From Eutrigla gurnardus (Eukaryota; Chordata; Actinopteri; Perciformes; Triglidae), in the NCBI GenBank assembly GCA_963514095.1, contig OY741280.1, positions 9,065,964-9,129,963 of the forward strand: a stretch of DNA of 64,000 nucleotides, given 5' to 3'. The notes under the pieces are model-generated. The model worked only from the letters and a program-made list of their open reading frames with translations. It was not told the DNA's origin and did no database searches. Each line of letters starts with the position of its first letter. Position 1 is the stretch's first letter. The translations under genes were made by a program, and so were the position numbers. Positions 1 through 40,640 of this stretch are shown here, piece after piece.

Positions 1-716
1 TGTGTTACTGTAACAGGCCGCGCTGGTTCTGGGAATCTTTAAAGCATTCTACTTCATATCAGAGATTATGGATGCAGATAATGAAATGGAGTAACATGGC
101 TGATGCTTTTTGACTGATGAAAGTAAACTCGATTACATTGAATTACCAGAGAGGCTCATGGCTGATGTTTAGAAACCTAACCAGAACTGCCTTTTACAAA
201 TGAAGAGGAAAGACTGTTAGGACAGAGAGCTTTCACATTTAAAGGCGCAAACACACACACACTTTGTGACACTTTGACAACAGGGGAGTCTAGGGCAGAT
301 GTCTTCTCAGTGAAGACATAACCATGCACAGAGACGGTACACCCCTCTTTGAGAGCGAAGCCTGGGGCACCTGCTGTCCCGGCACTGCTTCTGTAGCCGG
401 GTATATCTACAACGGCCAAGGTCGACAGCGACAGCACTGCAGCTGAAAGCCATGACATGGGACTCTGCTCTCCCTTTCGCTTTCTTGCCTTCACTGGTTC
501 AGAATTTTTCTGCTTTATGAAGTTCAGGTCAAGCCGATCGATGGATCAACATAAGTTAACACCCTCTTTGAAGCAAAAGATCATATACAGTGGTTGCACT
601 GAATGTAATGAAGGTAGTTGTGCTTTCTTTTTGCAGTATAGTTTGGTTATATCTAAGTAATATGGAAGCCTCTAAGACTGATAGCTTCCATATCCATCCA
701 TTAAATAAAAATGTAC

Positions 717-891
717 AGCCAGCAGCTGGTTATCTGAGGTGTTCATAAAGACTACAAATGTGGAGAAATAGTTAGAGCAGCTAGGTAGCTAGCAGCAAGT
801 TCTGGTTGGTAAGCACCTCCAAAGCCAGCAAGCTAACTGTTTGCATACAGTATAGCTGTATATGCATAGCTAAGCTAACCAGCTGCTGGCT
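717..891. repeat. 16-bp perfect inverted repeat
   Basis: AGCCAGCAGCTGGTTA at 717-732 is the exact reverse complement of TAACCAGCTGCTGGCT at 876-891. The 143-bp interior is rich in AGCTAG-like words. It could be a small decayed inverted-repeat element; no flanking duplication was seen. Confidence 0.6.
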
Positions 892-1890
892 AAGTACACA
901 GTTCAGTCCCCTCAAGAAATCTAATATGTATATTTGCATGTGGAAAAAAAAACCTGCTTAAATAATATTGTGCCTGAGTGCTATACACAAATATAAACTA
1001 TTTTCGTTATTACAACATTTTTTGTTTTGTTTTGTTTTTTATTTTGCTTTTAAAAGCTACTAAAACCTTAATTAATTTTAAGAAGCAATTATGCATATGA
1101 GCACTGGTTGTATTTCAAATGAAACCAATTGAATATTATTAATATGCTAATCACTTGTCCTCTGCAATGTCATTTCATTTTGTTATATGGCAGAGACATA
1201 TTAATTTTCAAATGTAGCATTAATTAATTTTCAACATCACTTTAGTCAATTATTCCTCTCCAGGGTGGCTATGCTGTAGTTGAACTTCTTCCCTAGACTT
1301 GAAACATAACGTTTTTTTATAGCCTGTGATTTAAAATGGGGACATGGAGTTGAACAGACGTGGTATTTTACCAGGCAGGAAGGCTCAAGAGAAAGACACT
1401 ATGCAGGTGCTTTATGGGAAATATAGAGACTTGTATGGTGCTTGACCCAAACAAAGGGATTGCTAGTCAGAATATCCCAGCCTGTGCTGCATCTATTTTC
1501 ACTCTTCATTTGTTCTAACTAATTCAAAATCTAGAGAAGTATATTGCTAAATACTCGGCATATGTAGGTGTTCCTCTGGTAAGTAGTCCAGAGCAGCATG
1601 CTTGGATCAGCATTAAGACATAATCCTCCAGACAGAGGGTGTGCGACCTGCAGTACCTCTGCTCTGCCAAATGTGTTGTAAAGCAGAATAATAGGCAGAT
1701 GAAAGATGGAGGCTCATAAAGGAAATATCACAATTAAGTATTGAATCCGTGGTTTAAAGCAGGGAGTTGGAGTGGCGGGGGATGGGGAAAGAATAAAAAC
1801 GCCTTCATCATGAGACACTGCAATCATTTCTGAGGTCATGGTTGAGTTGACAAGAAATGAATCTCATTGAAACATTTTTACTACATATAT

Positions 1891-1892
<2 letters not shown>

Positions 1893-1926
<34 letters not shown>

Positions 1927-1932
1927 GTGTGT
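1893..1932. repeat. (GT)n microsatellite
   Basis: About 40 bp, with one GC interruption. Confidence 0.95.
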
Positions 1933-2642
1933 TTGTTGATGGAACCATTAAATATTCAGCATTATTTTCAAAACTGCGCCCACCTTTGCACAGAAGAATG
2001 GCTAATGAAACCCACATCTTATTGAGGTCGTGAAGAGCGCCTCTCATTAAACTTGCACTTAGTCCTTTTTCGCTGAAGACACCTCACGAGTCGTTTATAA
2101 TAACACACTCCACTGTAATATAAACCAAATAGGCACCAGGAGACACTGGGATGTAAGGAAGTCACAAAGGTCTGCATTTATTCAAGCGATTCAATGAGCA
2201 CTATGGCGCTTTACAGCATGCAGCACTTTCTCTTTCATCAGACCTCAGGAAACACGAGTCAGCTGGGGGGGAAAGGAATCCTTTAAAGCCTTGAACAAAC
2301 TTATTTTTTAGGGCAAAAAGCTTGCTTAATATACATGTATATAATGAAAAAAATGCAAATTTTTGCATTGGAAAAGTGCCTTATGGGATTACAATTTTTG
2401 TTGTATTTACACTTTGATGTTACTGAGAAAGTAAGTGGTTTTCTGGTGGTTAGAGGTTACACAGTGATCTGGTCGGCAAAGTTTAGATGATGTAAATGAA
2501 AGCTCTCCGCTCTCACATAACACCATCTTAAAAAAGCATCTAGATCTCCACTAGACTGATGACTAGCCACTGTTTTGTATCTGCTTAAAAACAGCTCCTT
2601 TGGCTGTGGAAAATGAAAAGAAAGAAAACAAGACAAACTTAC

Positions 2643-31169
<28,527 letters not shown>

Positions 31170-34100
31170 CTGAAACAGACAAAAGACAGAGTTACTTTCA
31201 TCTATTTGTTTCCCCTCCCTTCACATGGAATTGTACGGGTCAATATATGAAATCTAGCATGGAGCCAAATGTGTAATATTATTAATGATGGCGTGTAAAT
31301 GTCTAGTTTGTTTACTTATGCATTTGTGCCATCGCATACAGAAGATTGATTTAATGCTGTCGTAAATAAGTCCTCATCAGCATCCACATTCACTTCGCAC
31401 ACACAGGGGTGTCAAAAAAAGGCATTTTTTTAGTACATCCAAAACACGACTCTGGCAAATAAAAAATACAAACGCCCACATTTCCTTGGCTTGCTCGTGG
31501 TAGCAGAATATTTAAGGAACACACTAATACATTTCAGCACATATCGTGCAGAAACAGATAACAGATTGTCAAGTCTGTGGTATAATCTCAGAAAATCAGG
31601 AGCCTAGAGGCAAACATCAATTGTCAATAAAAATATACATATTGAAATGCAATGTGAAGCAAAGGAAGCTATCAAAAAAAGTTTTGGCTTGGTTATGAAA
31701 CTATATACAAATATATATAAAAAGGAAAAACCATGCAGCTGCACATGGAGCAAAGCCTGGATCTCATATAGGCTATCAAAACACTGTTACAAAGTGCAAC
31801 ACCTCGCATAAATGGTGAGCGTCAGTTGAAACAGCACGATTGCCTAGAGAGAAAGTACGAAGAAAGCGGAATCATGCAACATATCACAGTCGGTTTTATC
31901 TCAACTTCTACAAACATATGGAGGCATGAGCGCAGTCTGTTCTGAATCTGTGCAAATGGATTTGTAGGCTTAGTTTCGGCAACACAAGACTTAATCAACT
32001 CCCTCGGCAGGGGAGACAATCGTTGATTGAGCAGATCTTTTTCACTTGGTACTTCTTGCCCATGGGATTTTTTATTTTTTTGCTGCGGTTGCATTTGCAC
32101 AAAGCGGCTGAGACATGTAGCATATCTGAGGTACATTATCCACATGGAATGTGATTGTGTGCGTCTGCGTTTATTAAATTACAGAGTGCAAAAAGTGATT
32201 GACACTGAAATTTCCTCGCATTAGCTTCTATCAAGGAGTTGACCCGAGGAAGAACCGAAACTCCCAAAACACACACACACACACACCTTTGAATCATTAT
32301 CCCCTAGCACTTGCTCTTTTCATTCAGACTGTTAAACTATCTCTCCCATTCCCTTGGTTTGTACATTGTTCTCAACAGGACCAGTTGTGCTTAAGGGCCA
32401 AAGTGAAATATTTTACCACAGGAACAATGGAATATTTTTGTTTGTGTGCCGTCTAGATAATATCTGCGGCTGGCTACGGCCTTGGGTAAAATACATTACT
32501 GTTGTGTGCATGTGTGGGTTGCTAGCTTCGCTTCGTTTTCAACAAAATTAGCAAATGGTGCAAGTATTTTAAAAAGGCAATAAGAGATTTATTTTTTACC
32601 TTATTTCATAAAATAAACTATATTGTTACATTTAATATGAAAATCAAGAGAGATAACCATGCCAAAAGCTCTGGGATTTATGAGTTTTTATTAGGCATAC
32701 TCAGGTCAGTGCACAGTGCAAACGCCCACTTGCGTTGCTGCAGGTTTTACTGTAATATCTTACATGAAAAACATTAAACCTTGTGCCAGGATACAACGCT
32801 CCTAGATATTTGTGGTTTTCATCACTACAGTCCCTGGTCTGATACTTTGCTCAAACAATTACTCAAACTCCTAACCAACAAACATTCACACAGCAGACAA
32901 TGGTACAACACAAAAATACTTCTGATTAAGTTTAACATGAACTTTTCACCTACCCTACTGCATTTCCTCTCTAGCTCCTTAATAATCATATCTGTCCAAT
33001 TGGCCTAAATGACAACCATGGAGCCCACACTGTCACTATCTGCACTCCCTGCATAAATATCTAAGTTTTGGAAAACATGTTCAGATAGAAGCAGACATAG
33101 GTGTATACAATATATGTTTGAAGGATACATCAATGTCAAACTGATTCAGCAGTGAACGAACGACCAAGACGGAAACTAAATAATTGAAGAGCTAACGACT
33201 GGATGGGAATCTATGGATCACATTGTTATAGCCACAACCATGCTAAGCTATAATTGGCCAGTCAACTGGCCGCATGCATTGGGCTGTAGTCAAAGTGATC
33301 TTGTGTCTTTTAAAAAAAACAACAACATGAAAACATGAAACTTTGGTCTCAGTATTTTAGTATCATCATGTGCATATTTGCTTTCAAGCAATCACCTTGA
33401 AACAATGAAAACAAGCTGGAGACAGTTTTCAGACAACTGATGCAGTTTAATAATTAGCCTTAGCATTAATACATGCTATCTTGCTACAGCTGATAAAATC
33501 TGCTTGTGAGCTGACACACTCCATGGTTGTGGGCTGAAATGAGTTTGGTAGGTTTAAGGTCTGACTGCCTACTGAAAGGATTCGTGACTAACATCCGTGG
33601 GAAAGCAGTGGCATTACAAGAAACCATGAACTTCAAAAAGATAACAAAGTTTCACGTTTAAACATTTGAGAAAATGTTTCGATTTATTAAGGGAGAGACA
33701 GAGGAAGCAACGGTCAAGATCGGGGAGTTTCTCGATCATTTTCTGTCAGAAATGGGCAAATAATACGCTCCATGTGAGCCCATGGGTGGCTATATTATGT
33801 GCTTCTGTGACACAGAGGTCAGTGGAGCAGGACAGAGTGTAATTTCTCACATAAAATGACCAGTTAGGACTACATTTCTCTCTTTCTGTGTTTGTCTCTC
33901 TCCCTCTCCCTCTCCCTCGTCTATGGCACAGAAGAGGATTTAGATGGACACCGCTGCAGAGTCCTGCACAATCTAAGGTAAAGATCAATATGAATAAACC
34001 CCTTGAGGATATGACCTTTATATACCTCACTATATTGTTTAATGTTCTGGACCGCACTTTAAAGGCACATCATCGCACTTCATCAAATCTTCTTGCACGC

Positions 34101-34264
34101 TCTCGTCCCTACTTTTTTCCACCTATTTCAGCTTTTTCTTACAAATGCGCATTAGGGCCACTGTAGGAAAAAAAAATGTAATAGTGGAGCTGGTGTTAGT
34201 GGATCCAAGCAGCTTGTTTATATTGGCTATGTAAATGTGATATATGCCAAAAGAAAATGGTTGC

Positions 34265-34376
34265 GGGGGGGGGGGGGGGGGGGGGTCTTTATTATATAAA
34301 AAAAGTAGCAAATTTGCTACTTTAAAACTAGCAAATTTGCGATTTTATAAATTCTCAGATTTGCTACTTAATTCTT
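34265..34376. repeat. G run plus 22-bp perfect palindrome and GCAAATTTGC repeats
   Basis: A 21-nt G run (34265-34285) is followed 16 bp later by a 22-bp perfect palindrome at 34302-34323 (half-site AAAGTAGCAAA). Two further related words follow: CTAGCAAATTTGCG near 34327-34340 and AGATTTGCTACTT near 34357-34369. Together these give three spaced copies of the same motif. Confidence 0.7.
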
Positions 34377-35003
34377 AATTATAGCGGTCACAGAGGAAGT
34401 GTAAAAGCCTGACTGGATTTGTGCCATTGCTGACAACAAGTGAAAGCTACTGCTAGCATTAACTCCAACTCTCCAATCAATATAAGATGACAATTTGGCC
34501 CATAAAAATTAACCAACAATAACCATCAACAGCCACTGCCCTAAGGACCTTAGCAAGGTGTTGTCACACTTTGTGATGAATTCATTAGAACAAAAAAATG
34601 TGCCATTCATGGGATTTTAGATAGAAAAATGCCAGTTGTTAGCATCATAATAAAATAGCATTTGCAACTTTTTTTCTCAGAATATTGCCCACCTCTCTGG
34701 ACTTTCTTTATCTCCAGGGGAATCTGTTTCCTATCTACAGCTGACAGTGTCACTTCCAATCATGAGCAGGGACGATAATGCTATGATTGGTCTGGAGCAG
34801 AGGTGGAGATTTGATATTTTACTAAGAGTAGAATGGATGATTTAGTGTCATCTGAAGTGAAAACACATTTTAGAATCGTGCCCTGACGAATGAAGATATC
34901 ATCTGTGCTGTAGTTACAGTGCAGTGGACAAACCATATAAAACCAGAGGTCATCATCAATATCATGTAGGACAACTTTTCTCAACCTATACAGCTGAGCG
35001 GTA

Positions 35004-35090
35004 ATATGTTGTGGTTTCTTTCAACAAATGTACTTATTGTAAGTCCCTTTGGGTAAAAGTGTCTGCTAAACGCCGGAAATGTAAATGTAA
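35004..35090 (+). repeat. Teleost retroposon-type tail, copy 2
   Basis: ATATGTTGTGGTTTCTTT, ACAAATGTACTTATTGTAAG, GTAAAAGTGTCTGCTAAACG, GAAATGTAAATGTAAAT. Same order as 22911-23013, but lacking roughly ten bases in the pyrimidine stretch after GGTTTCTTT. Confidence 0.72.
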
Positions 35091-35414
35091 ATAATTTCAC
35101 AAGAACATTTCATGTTGATGTGAAAGAACATGTAATAGATGTGGGAAAACGATAACACTTGCTTTTGTCAAACTGGTTGATTTTGGGTAAGTGCAGTGCA
35201 AGAACCACATAACAATCCAACAAAGTGTATATGTTGCTGGTTATTTGAAGAAAGCACTCAATTTGTTTGCCTGGCTGGAGCCCACCTGTGACGAATGAAG
35301 TGACGGTTATTAAACAGCTGCCATCCACCTTTTATCACTCGAGGCTATTTTCTTACTTTCTTCCCAACAAAGAGTTGATAAAGTACCATGTAGAAGGACA
35401 AAGTCCCATTCACA

Positions 35415-35442
35415 GCCTGCTGAGTGCTATCACTCAGCAGGC
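35415..35442. repeat. 12-bp stem, 4-nt loop perfect hairpin
   Basis: GCCTGCTGAGTG (35415-35426), loop CTAT, CACTCAGCAGGC (35431-35442). Perfectly paired and GC-rich. No poly-T or gene end follows, so there is no reason to call it a terminator. Confidence 0.7.
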
Positions 35443-35792
35443 AGGGGCTTTTGTCAGCTTCCTTCCAAACCAATGAGCGGTGGGATACCATGCGACGAAC
35501 ACACACAAGTGCGAAGACGTGAACACAGTATATTGAACATCTAAAAACCCACATTAGTAGCAACGCCAAAGCTCAAATATACCTTGACGTGAAGCAGAGA
35601 CGCGCCGAGACACACATGCACACACACACCTACACAATAGGAGGTAAATGTGCCTGATAAACCTCATGCGGTAAAGCGGTTTTGAGCCCATACAAAGCAG
35701 CAGGCTGCGGTAGGGGATTGGGGCAGAGCCAGTTAGAGCCACAGGCTCCTTTGTCAGACTGAGCCGGGATTTAAGCCTGCTGGGAAGACTCT

Positions 35793-35794
<2 letters not shown>

Positions 35795-35858
<64 letters not shown>
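35795..35858. repeat. (GT)n microsatellite
   Basis: About 64 uninterrupted bp. Confidence 0.95.
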
Positions 35859-38021
35859 CAGAGGATTGCATATGGTTATATTGTAAAACATCTCTGTTAA
35901 GTATATGGCATGCACAAAAACAGTGGCAGGGAAATGTTCACCATTGACTACTGTCAGCTCTTTCAGTGCATTGTGTATGATTGAATGCACACTCTTAAAT
36001 GTGCACACTCACAAACACACGCACACAGCTTTTTTCTCAGCCGTATATCAAATCTGAGCTTATAGCTCTCTGCTGCTGTCCATTTACTCCTGGGTCCATC
36101 TGGGAGAGCCCAAACTGATAGAAGCAAACCATAATGGACTTTGTATAAGCTACTGGACAGACAGTCCCACTCCATCTCGCTCCCTCCCCCCTCGCGCTCC
36201 TCTCTTACCTCTTTCTCACTCAGCAGCACATATGAAGAGAGGAGTTGAATCTGGCTGGTGCCGGACAGCGTCTGCCTGACTACGGGGGCCTCAAGGTCAT
36301 TTGTGTGCTTTCAAAATGGATTCACAATCTAGTTTTCTCAGCCCCATAGGCTGACTTCTTTGTTTCTCACACACACACACACACACAACACAAGCCCTTC
36401 CAAACTGCCAAATTGGCTTTGTTTCATTTCACTTTCATTCTCAATCTTAAATTGCCCTTTTTCCCCCATTTTTCTTTCTCTTATTAGATATTTTCAAACC
36501 TTGTAACTCCCACACCGCACAGTCATTTGGTCTATCGTTCTGCCCTCCACCCCCTCACCCTCTGTCTTCTACTTCAGCCTCTCTCTCAGTTCCATAACAA
36601 GATGAGCATTTTCAATGGATTTACAGCTCAACAAAGCTAAACAGTGCCACAGTCAAAGAGCAATCAATGCAAGGATGACCAGGACAATTCATTCAAAGCA
36701 TAGGCAAACAAGAGGACTGCGCTGCATTGGCCTGTTCAATTACGGACAATTTCACCCATGGTTTAGCATGTTTGCGCTGAAAACCTCTGTATCGAGAGTT
36801 TCCAATAAGCCAGTGTAGCAGTGTTTACATCACAGCTAGAAGCATGTTAAATGGATCGATGCCAGATAGGCTTGAGACCCCGGTTGACTTGTTGGTGCAC
36901 TTTATATCTCTGCCTCAGTCAGAAACACTTTGGTCAAAGATACTACAGTTTCCTGGGTGAAAACCTTGCATCCCGATTCAGACATCTTATTGTCTGACAA
37001 TCCAGCAGAGATCTGTCTTCGATGTGGACTAATCAAATTACAAGACTCCAGGAGATAAGAAAGCTACACCAACAGATACCCTTAAATAAGACAATGAGTT
37101 GACAGCCAGAGACACGATGCTTGCATGTTAAAAACAAATAGTGCTAAGGTTAAGAGAGTGTTTTTACACTGTTTGTAGAGGGAGTAATGCTATTTAATGT
37201 GCTCCCCGCCCCCATCACCCCCAGAAAAATCTTTAAACCTTATCACAAATTTAACACAAAACAGCGAAGCTGAACGCTGACTACGATCTCTGTCATGTCA
37301 TCAACCTCTCCCTGCCTTCAACTTTTTCCTAACGCTCTCCCTGTGATACAGGTCTGCCGAAAACATCAGTTAAATATCTACCGAACCCAACGTTGCATTC
37401 TACCCGAAGGCTTCCCAAATGACTACCTGTGTGTATGATGACACAGCCACACGTACAGATCGATGACTGCTCACATTTGCCTCTGCAGTGGTATGCTGTT
37501 GCCATAGAAACACCGTCATGCTGACGCCGTAAAGGAGCGGGAGGCATGTGGGTGTGTGGGCTTGCAGAGGGACTGAGGGAGGGAGGTGGATTATAAATCA
37601 GTGTCCATACTTGGTCATCGGTCCTTCGTCTGACGGAGGTGAATGGAGTCTGCTTGCTCTCAACTGTGGTGAAGGGCAGCTGCTGGGCTGTCATACTAAT
37701 ATTCCTTTTTTTTTTTTTGCCAGTCCATTGTCTTTTATTTCTTCCGTCATTAACATTGTCTGTTTTATGCTTCAGTTCATTTATTTTCTTTGTATTTCAT
37801 TATTAAGCAAATCATGAATCTGCAGGAGATAAGAACGCTGCACCAACAGCAGATGGGGGGGGGGGGGGTATTTGTTCGTTGATGCCTGTTGTTGATTCCT
37901 CTTTCTGGTAATCAACAACAACAACAACAAAAAAGCAGCTTGTGCATCTCGCTAACAACAAAACTGTGTGTTCAATTAACCACATCTGCCTTCCTCCTGA
38001 AATGCATTCGTGCATGTGTTC

Positions 38022-38132
<111 letters not shown>

Positions 38133-40410
38133 GCATTTACATGAGCACTTAGCTCGCAGGTCAAAAGCAACCCAGAGCGCTGGCAGGTGTTTTTCATGAA
38201 TCTTAAGAAAGTGGCATGAGAAGAGTAAGACTTTGGTTCTCCACTTGACTTGGTTGCAATGACAGGAGAAAAGATACTCAGGCGCTCGCTCTCACTGTCG
38301 CCCTTAGCCTCTCTCCTGAGTATGTACAAACACTCACACACCACTTACTTCTACTCTGTTACCTAGCTTTCATCAGGCGGGGGGGTCAGTGCAGCGCAGA
38401 GGGACCCGGACACACACACACCCCACAAACGCTTTCGCTCACACAAAGTCATTCACAGACATGCTGAGTTTATCTTGGCAGCACTAGTGAGGTATTGCTC
38501 CAGTCGGATGCAAGACGGGGAGCTGATTCAAACCCACCTTCTCCATTTCCATTGGGGAATATGAATGATGAGCCCATCATGAAATAAATGATAAGAGAGC
38601 AGAAAAAATACAGCTGAAACCCAAATGAAAGAAACATTAAACAAATCAAAAAAGCTGTGGGGAAGCTATGCCAAAAAATCCAGCATGATTTGCTGCTGCT
38701 CCTAAAATATAATGTGTGTTGTTTTTTTTTTTAAATCAAAAACACTTTTCATGCTATAATGTGAGTGAATATAATGTAAAATCAGTACTCATAGAAAAAT
38801 ACATACCCCCTTTTGGTTATTATCAATAACTACAACAATGTATAAGATGAATTAGTTAAAAATGTAAACAACTAAATAGATTGTGAATTAATTGTTATAC
38901 TTGCATTCTATTCACATTAGAGTAATAGTATACTGACATATTAACTCTATGTGTCCAAGTTGTTTGACAACATCATTTTCAGATAAAGATCTTCTCTCAA
39001 ATGGATCTTGCTTGAGACTTTTGACAGAATTATCAAGAAACGACTTCATGATTATATTTTTTGTTTATGTTGTATTAGCCCCCAATTAAATCTCGTTTTG
39101 AACACTCGGGATAATATCATATTCGTGAGACTTGGGAGGGTTCCTTGATTCTCTGCAGTTCTTTTGCCAGCAGCTTCCACAAATGAAAATATCCAATAAC
39201 ATAGCAAGATAGTTTTTGATAAATTGCAAGCTACGTATTCACCAAACATTTTAAATAATGGAATTAAGGTAATTAATAAAAACATGTATAACATTATAAT
39301 AATAAAATAAATGAATTAATGATGCAGAGCAGGAGGGGCGGAGCCCTAGCACCCTCTATCAGCCGGCCACCCCTGCTGATTAACCTGGTGGTGACTCAGA
39401 TTTCTACATGATTACCCTCCTTTCAGCTGGGAACTGGGAGATTGAATTGTGAGTTAAAATACTGGAAACATCTCATGCTTATTATTTTAATGGATAGATG
39501 TTCTCTCTGCGTATGTTTTTCTACATTGTATGTGATTATGACTGTACACTTTGGTACAGTACATTCTGTTAAAGCTCTTAATGCACCGTGTGCAATGTGT
39601 AATATCTGCTTTGCTTTAGTTACAGTGTGTCCTTTGTACCAGATAATTTTGTACTTACCTTTAGCCCTTCTGTAATATTACTGCTAGAGTGTTTAAGGTC
39701 TGTAATGTCTGAAATTATCAATACAATATGCCTTTGGATGTAAAAGGCATACACTTGCTCATACAAGCTCACAGCCACCCACATTACTCATTAGAAAGTG
39801 ACTTTGATGGCTTATGCAGAAGAATCATTGTTGGTATATTGTAGATGGAAAATTAAGTAACCAGCAGTAAGAATCTACAAAGTCCAAGAAAAGAGCCTTG
39901 TCTTTATTTTAAAAAGTGCTAATAAAATGTATGACTATTACAACCACCATTATGTGATCACATTAACAACAAGTGTTGCTCATTATTTTGCTTCCCAGCT
40001 GATAAAAAAAAGGGTGGCTGGATAAAACACATCAGGTAAGATAACTTTACATTTGTATATGGAACATAGCTCAGTTACATAGCTGGCTAGCAAGCCATCG
40101 TAAAGGCCCTGATGTACACCGGTTTCACAAAAAATGAAATCATATTTTGACAAACCTACCACGCTTTCTTGCAAAATTGTCTTTTAATTTGCCAAACATC
40201 ATATGTGTAATTCAAAGACCAATTAAAAAAGAATCTTGCCATTGACTACAGTGTCCTACTCATGTGCTATATGGTTTTTCTATCGTGGATTTATTCAAGA
40301 GTTAAAGTTTGGGTATGTGTGTATATTGAAAAGGTTTGATTCCTCACTGGTGTTTAAGAGTCTTCTGATTTTTTTCCAACTCCCTCAAAGAGCAGAGCGA
40401 AGATTATCAA

Positions 40411-40640
40411 GTGTCACTGTCATCCGCTATAAATGGTCAGTTCCTTGATATACGTTTGTCTGACTTAACCTCTGTTGAACAGACAGCTGTCTCTGTTCAG
40501 GGGATCAGTATTTGGAACTTTTTATCCAAGGGACTTACATGGATCACAAATATAGATCATTGTAAATTCAGGTTGAAAGCACTTTTCAAAATGTCTGCAA
40601 AACTTAAATCCATACAAAGGCTGGAGTTTTTGATTGAAGA
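40411..40640 (+). mobile_element. Possible LINE ORF2 C-terminal remnant
   Basis: The open frame contains SVQGISIWNFLSKGLTWI followed by FRLKALF. It resembles the S-x-G-x-x-IWN-L ... FK--LK--L pattern near the end of many LINE reverse-transcriptase ORFs. No RT catalytic motif remains nearby. This is a weak call that could be chance. Confidence 0.35.

Larger units (their letters stand above)
1..2642 (-). other. adgrb2: adgrb2 intron, 5' part, incomplete at window edge
   Basis: Begins with donor GTAAGT at 2642 and runs off the window. No GPS-type exon is visible. It holds a (GT)n array at 1893-1932 on the plus strand, a 16-bp inverted repeat at 717-732/876-891, and a 10-bp stem hairpin at 660-669/684-693. 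Otherwise it is AT-rich sequence with nothing recognisable. Confidence 0.8.

Noticed and set aside
177..494. 105-codon minus-strand frame near the window start, considered as the GPS exon
   Set aside because: No GPS-like Cys/Trp spacing and no HL-S/T cleavage motif; no plausible splice match to phase 0 after the 2643 donor.
35415..35460. Hairpin as a transcription terminator
   Set aside because: No U tract follows, and this is a vertebrate intron where such terminators do not apply.
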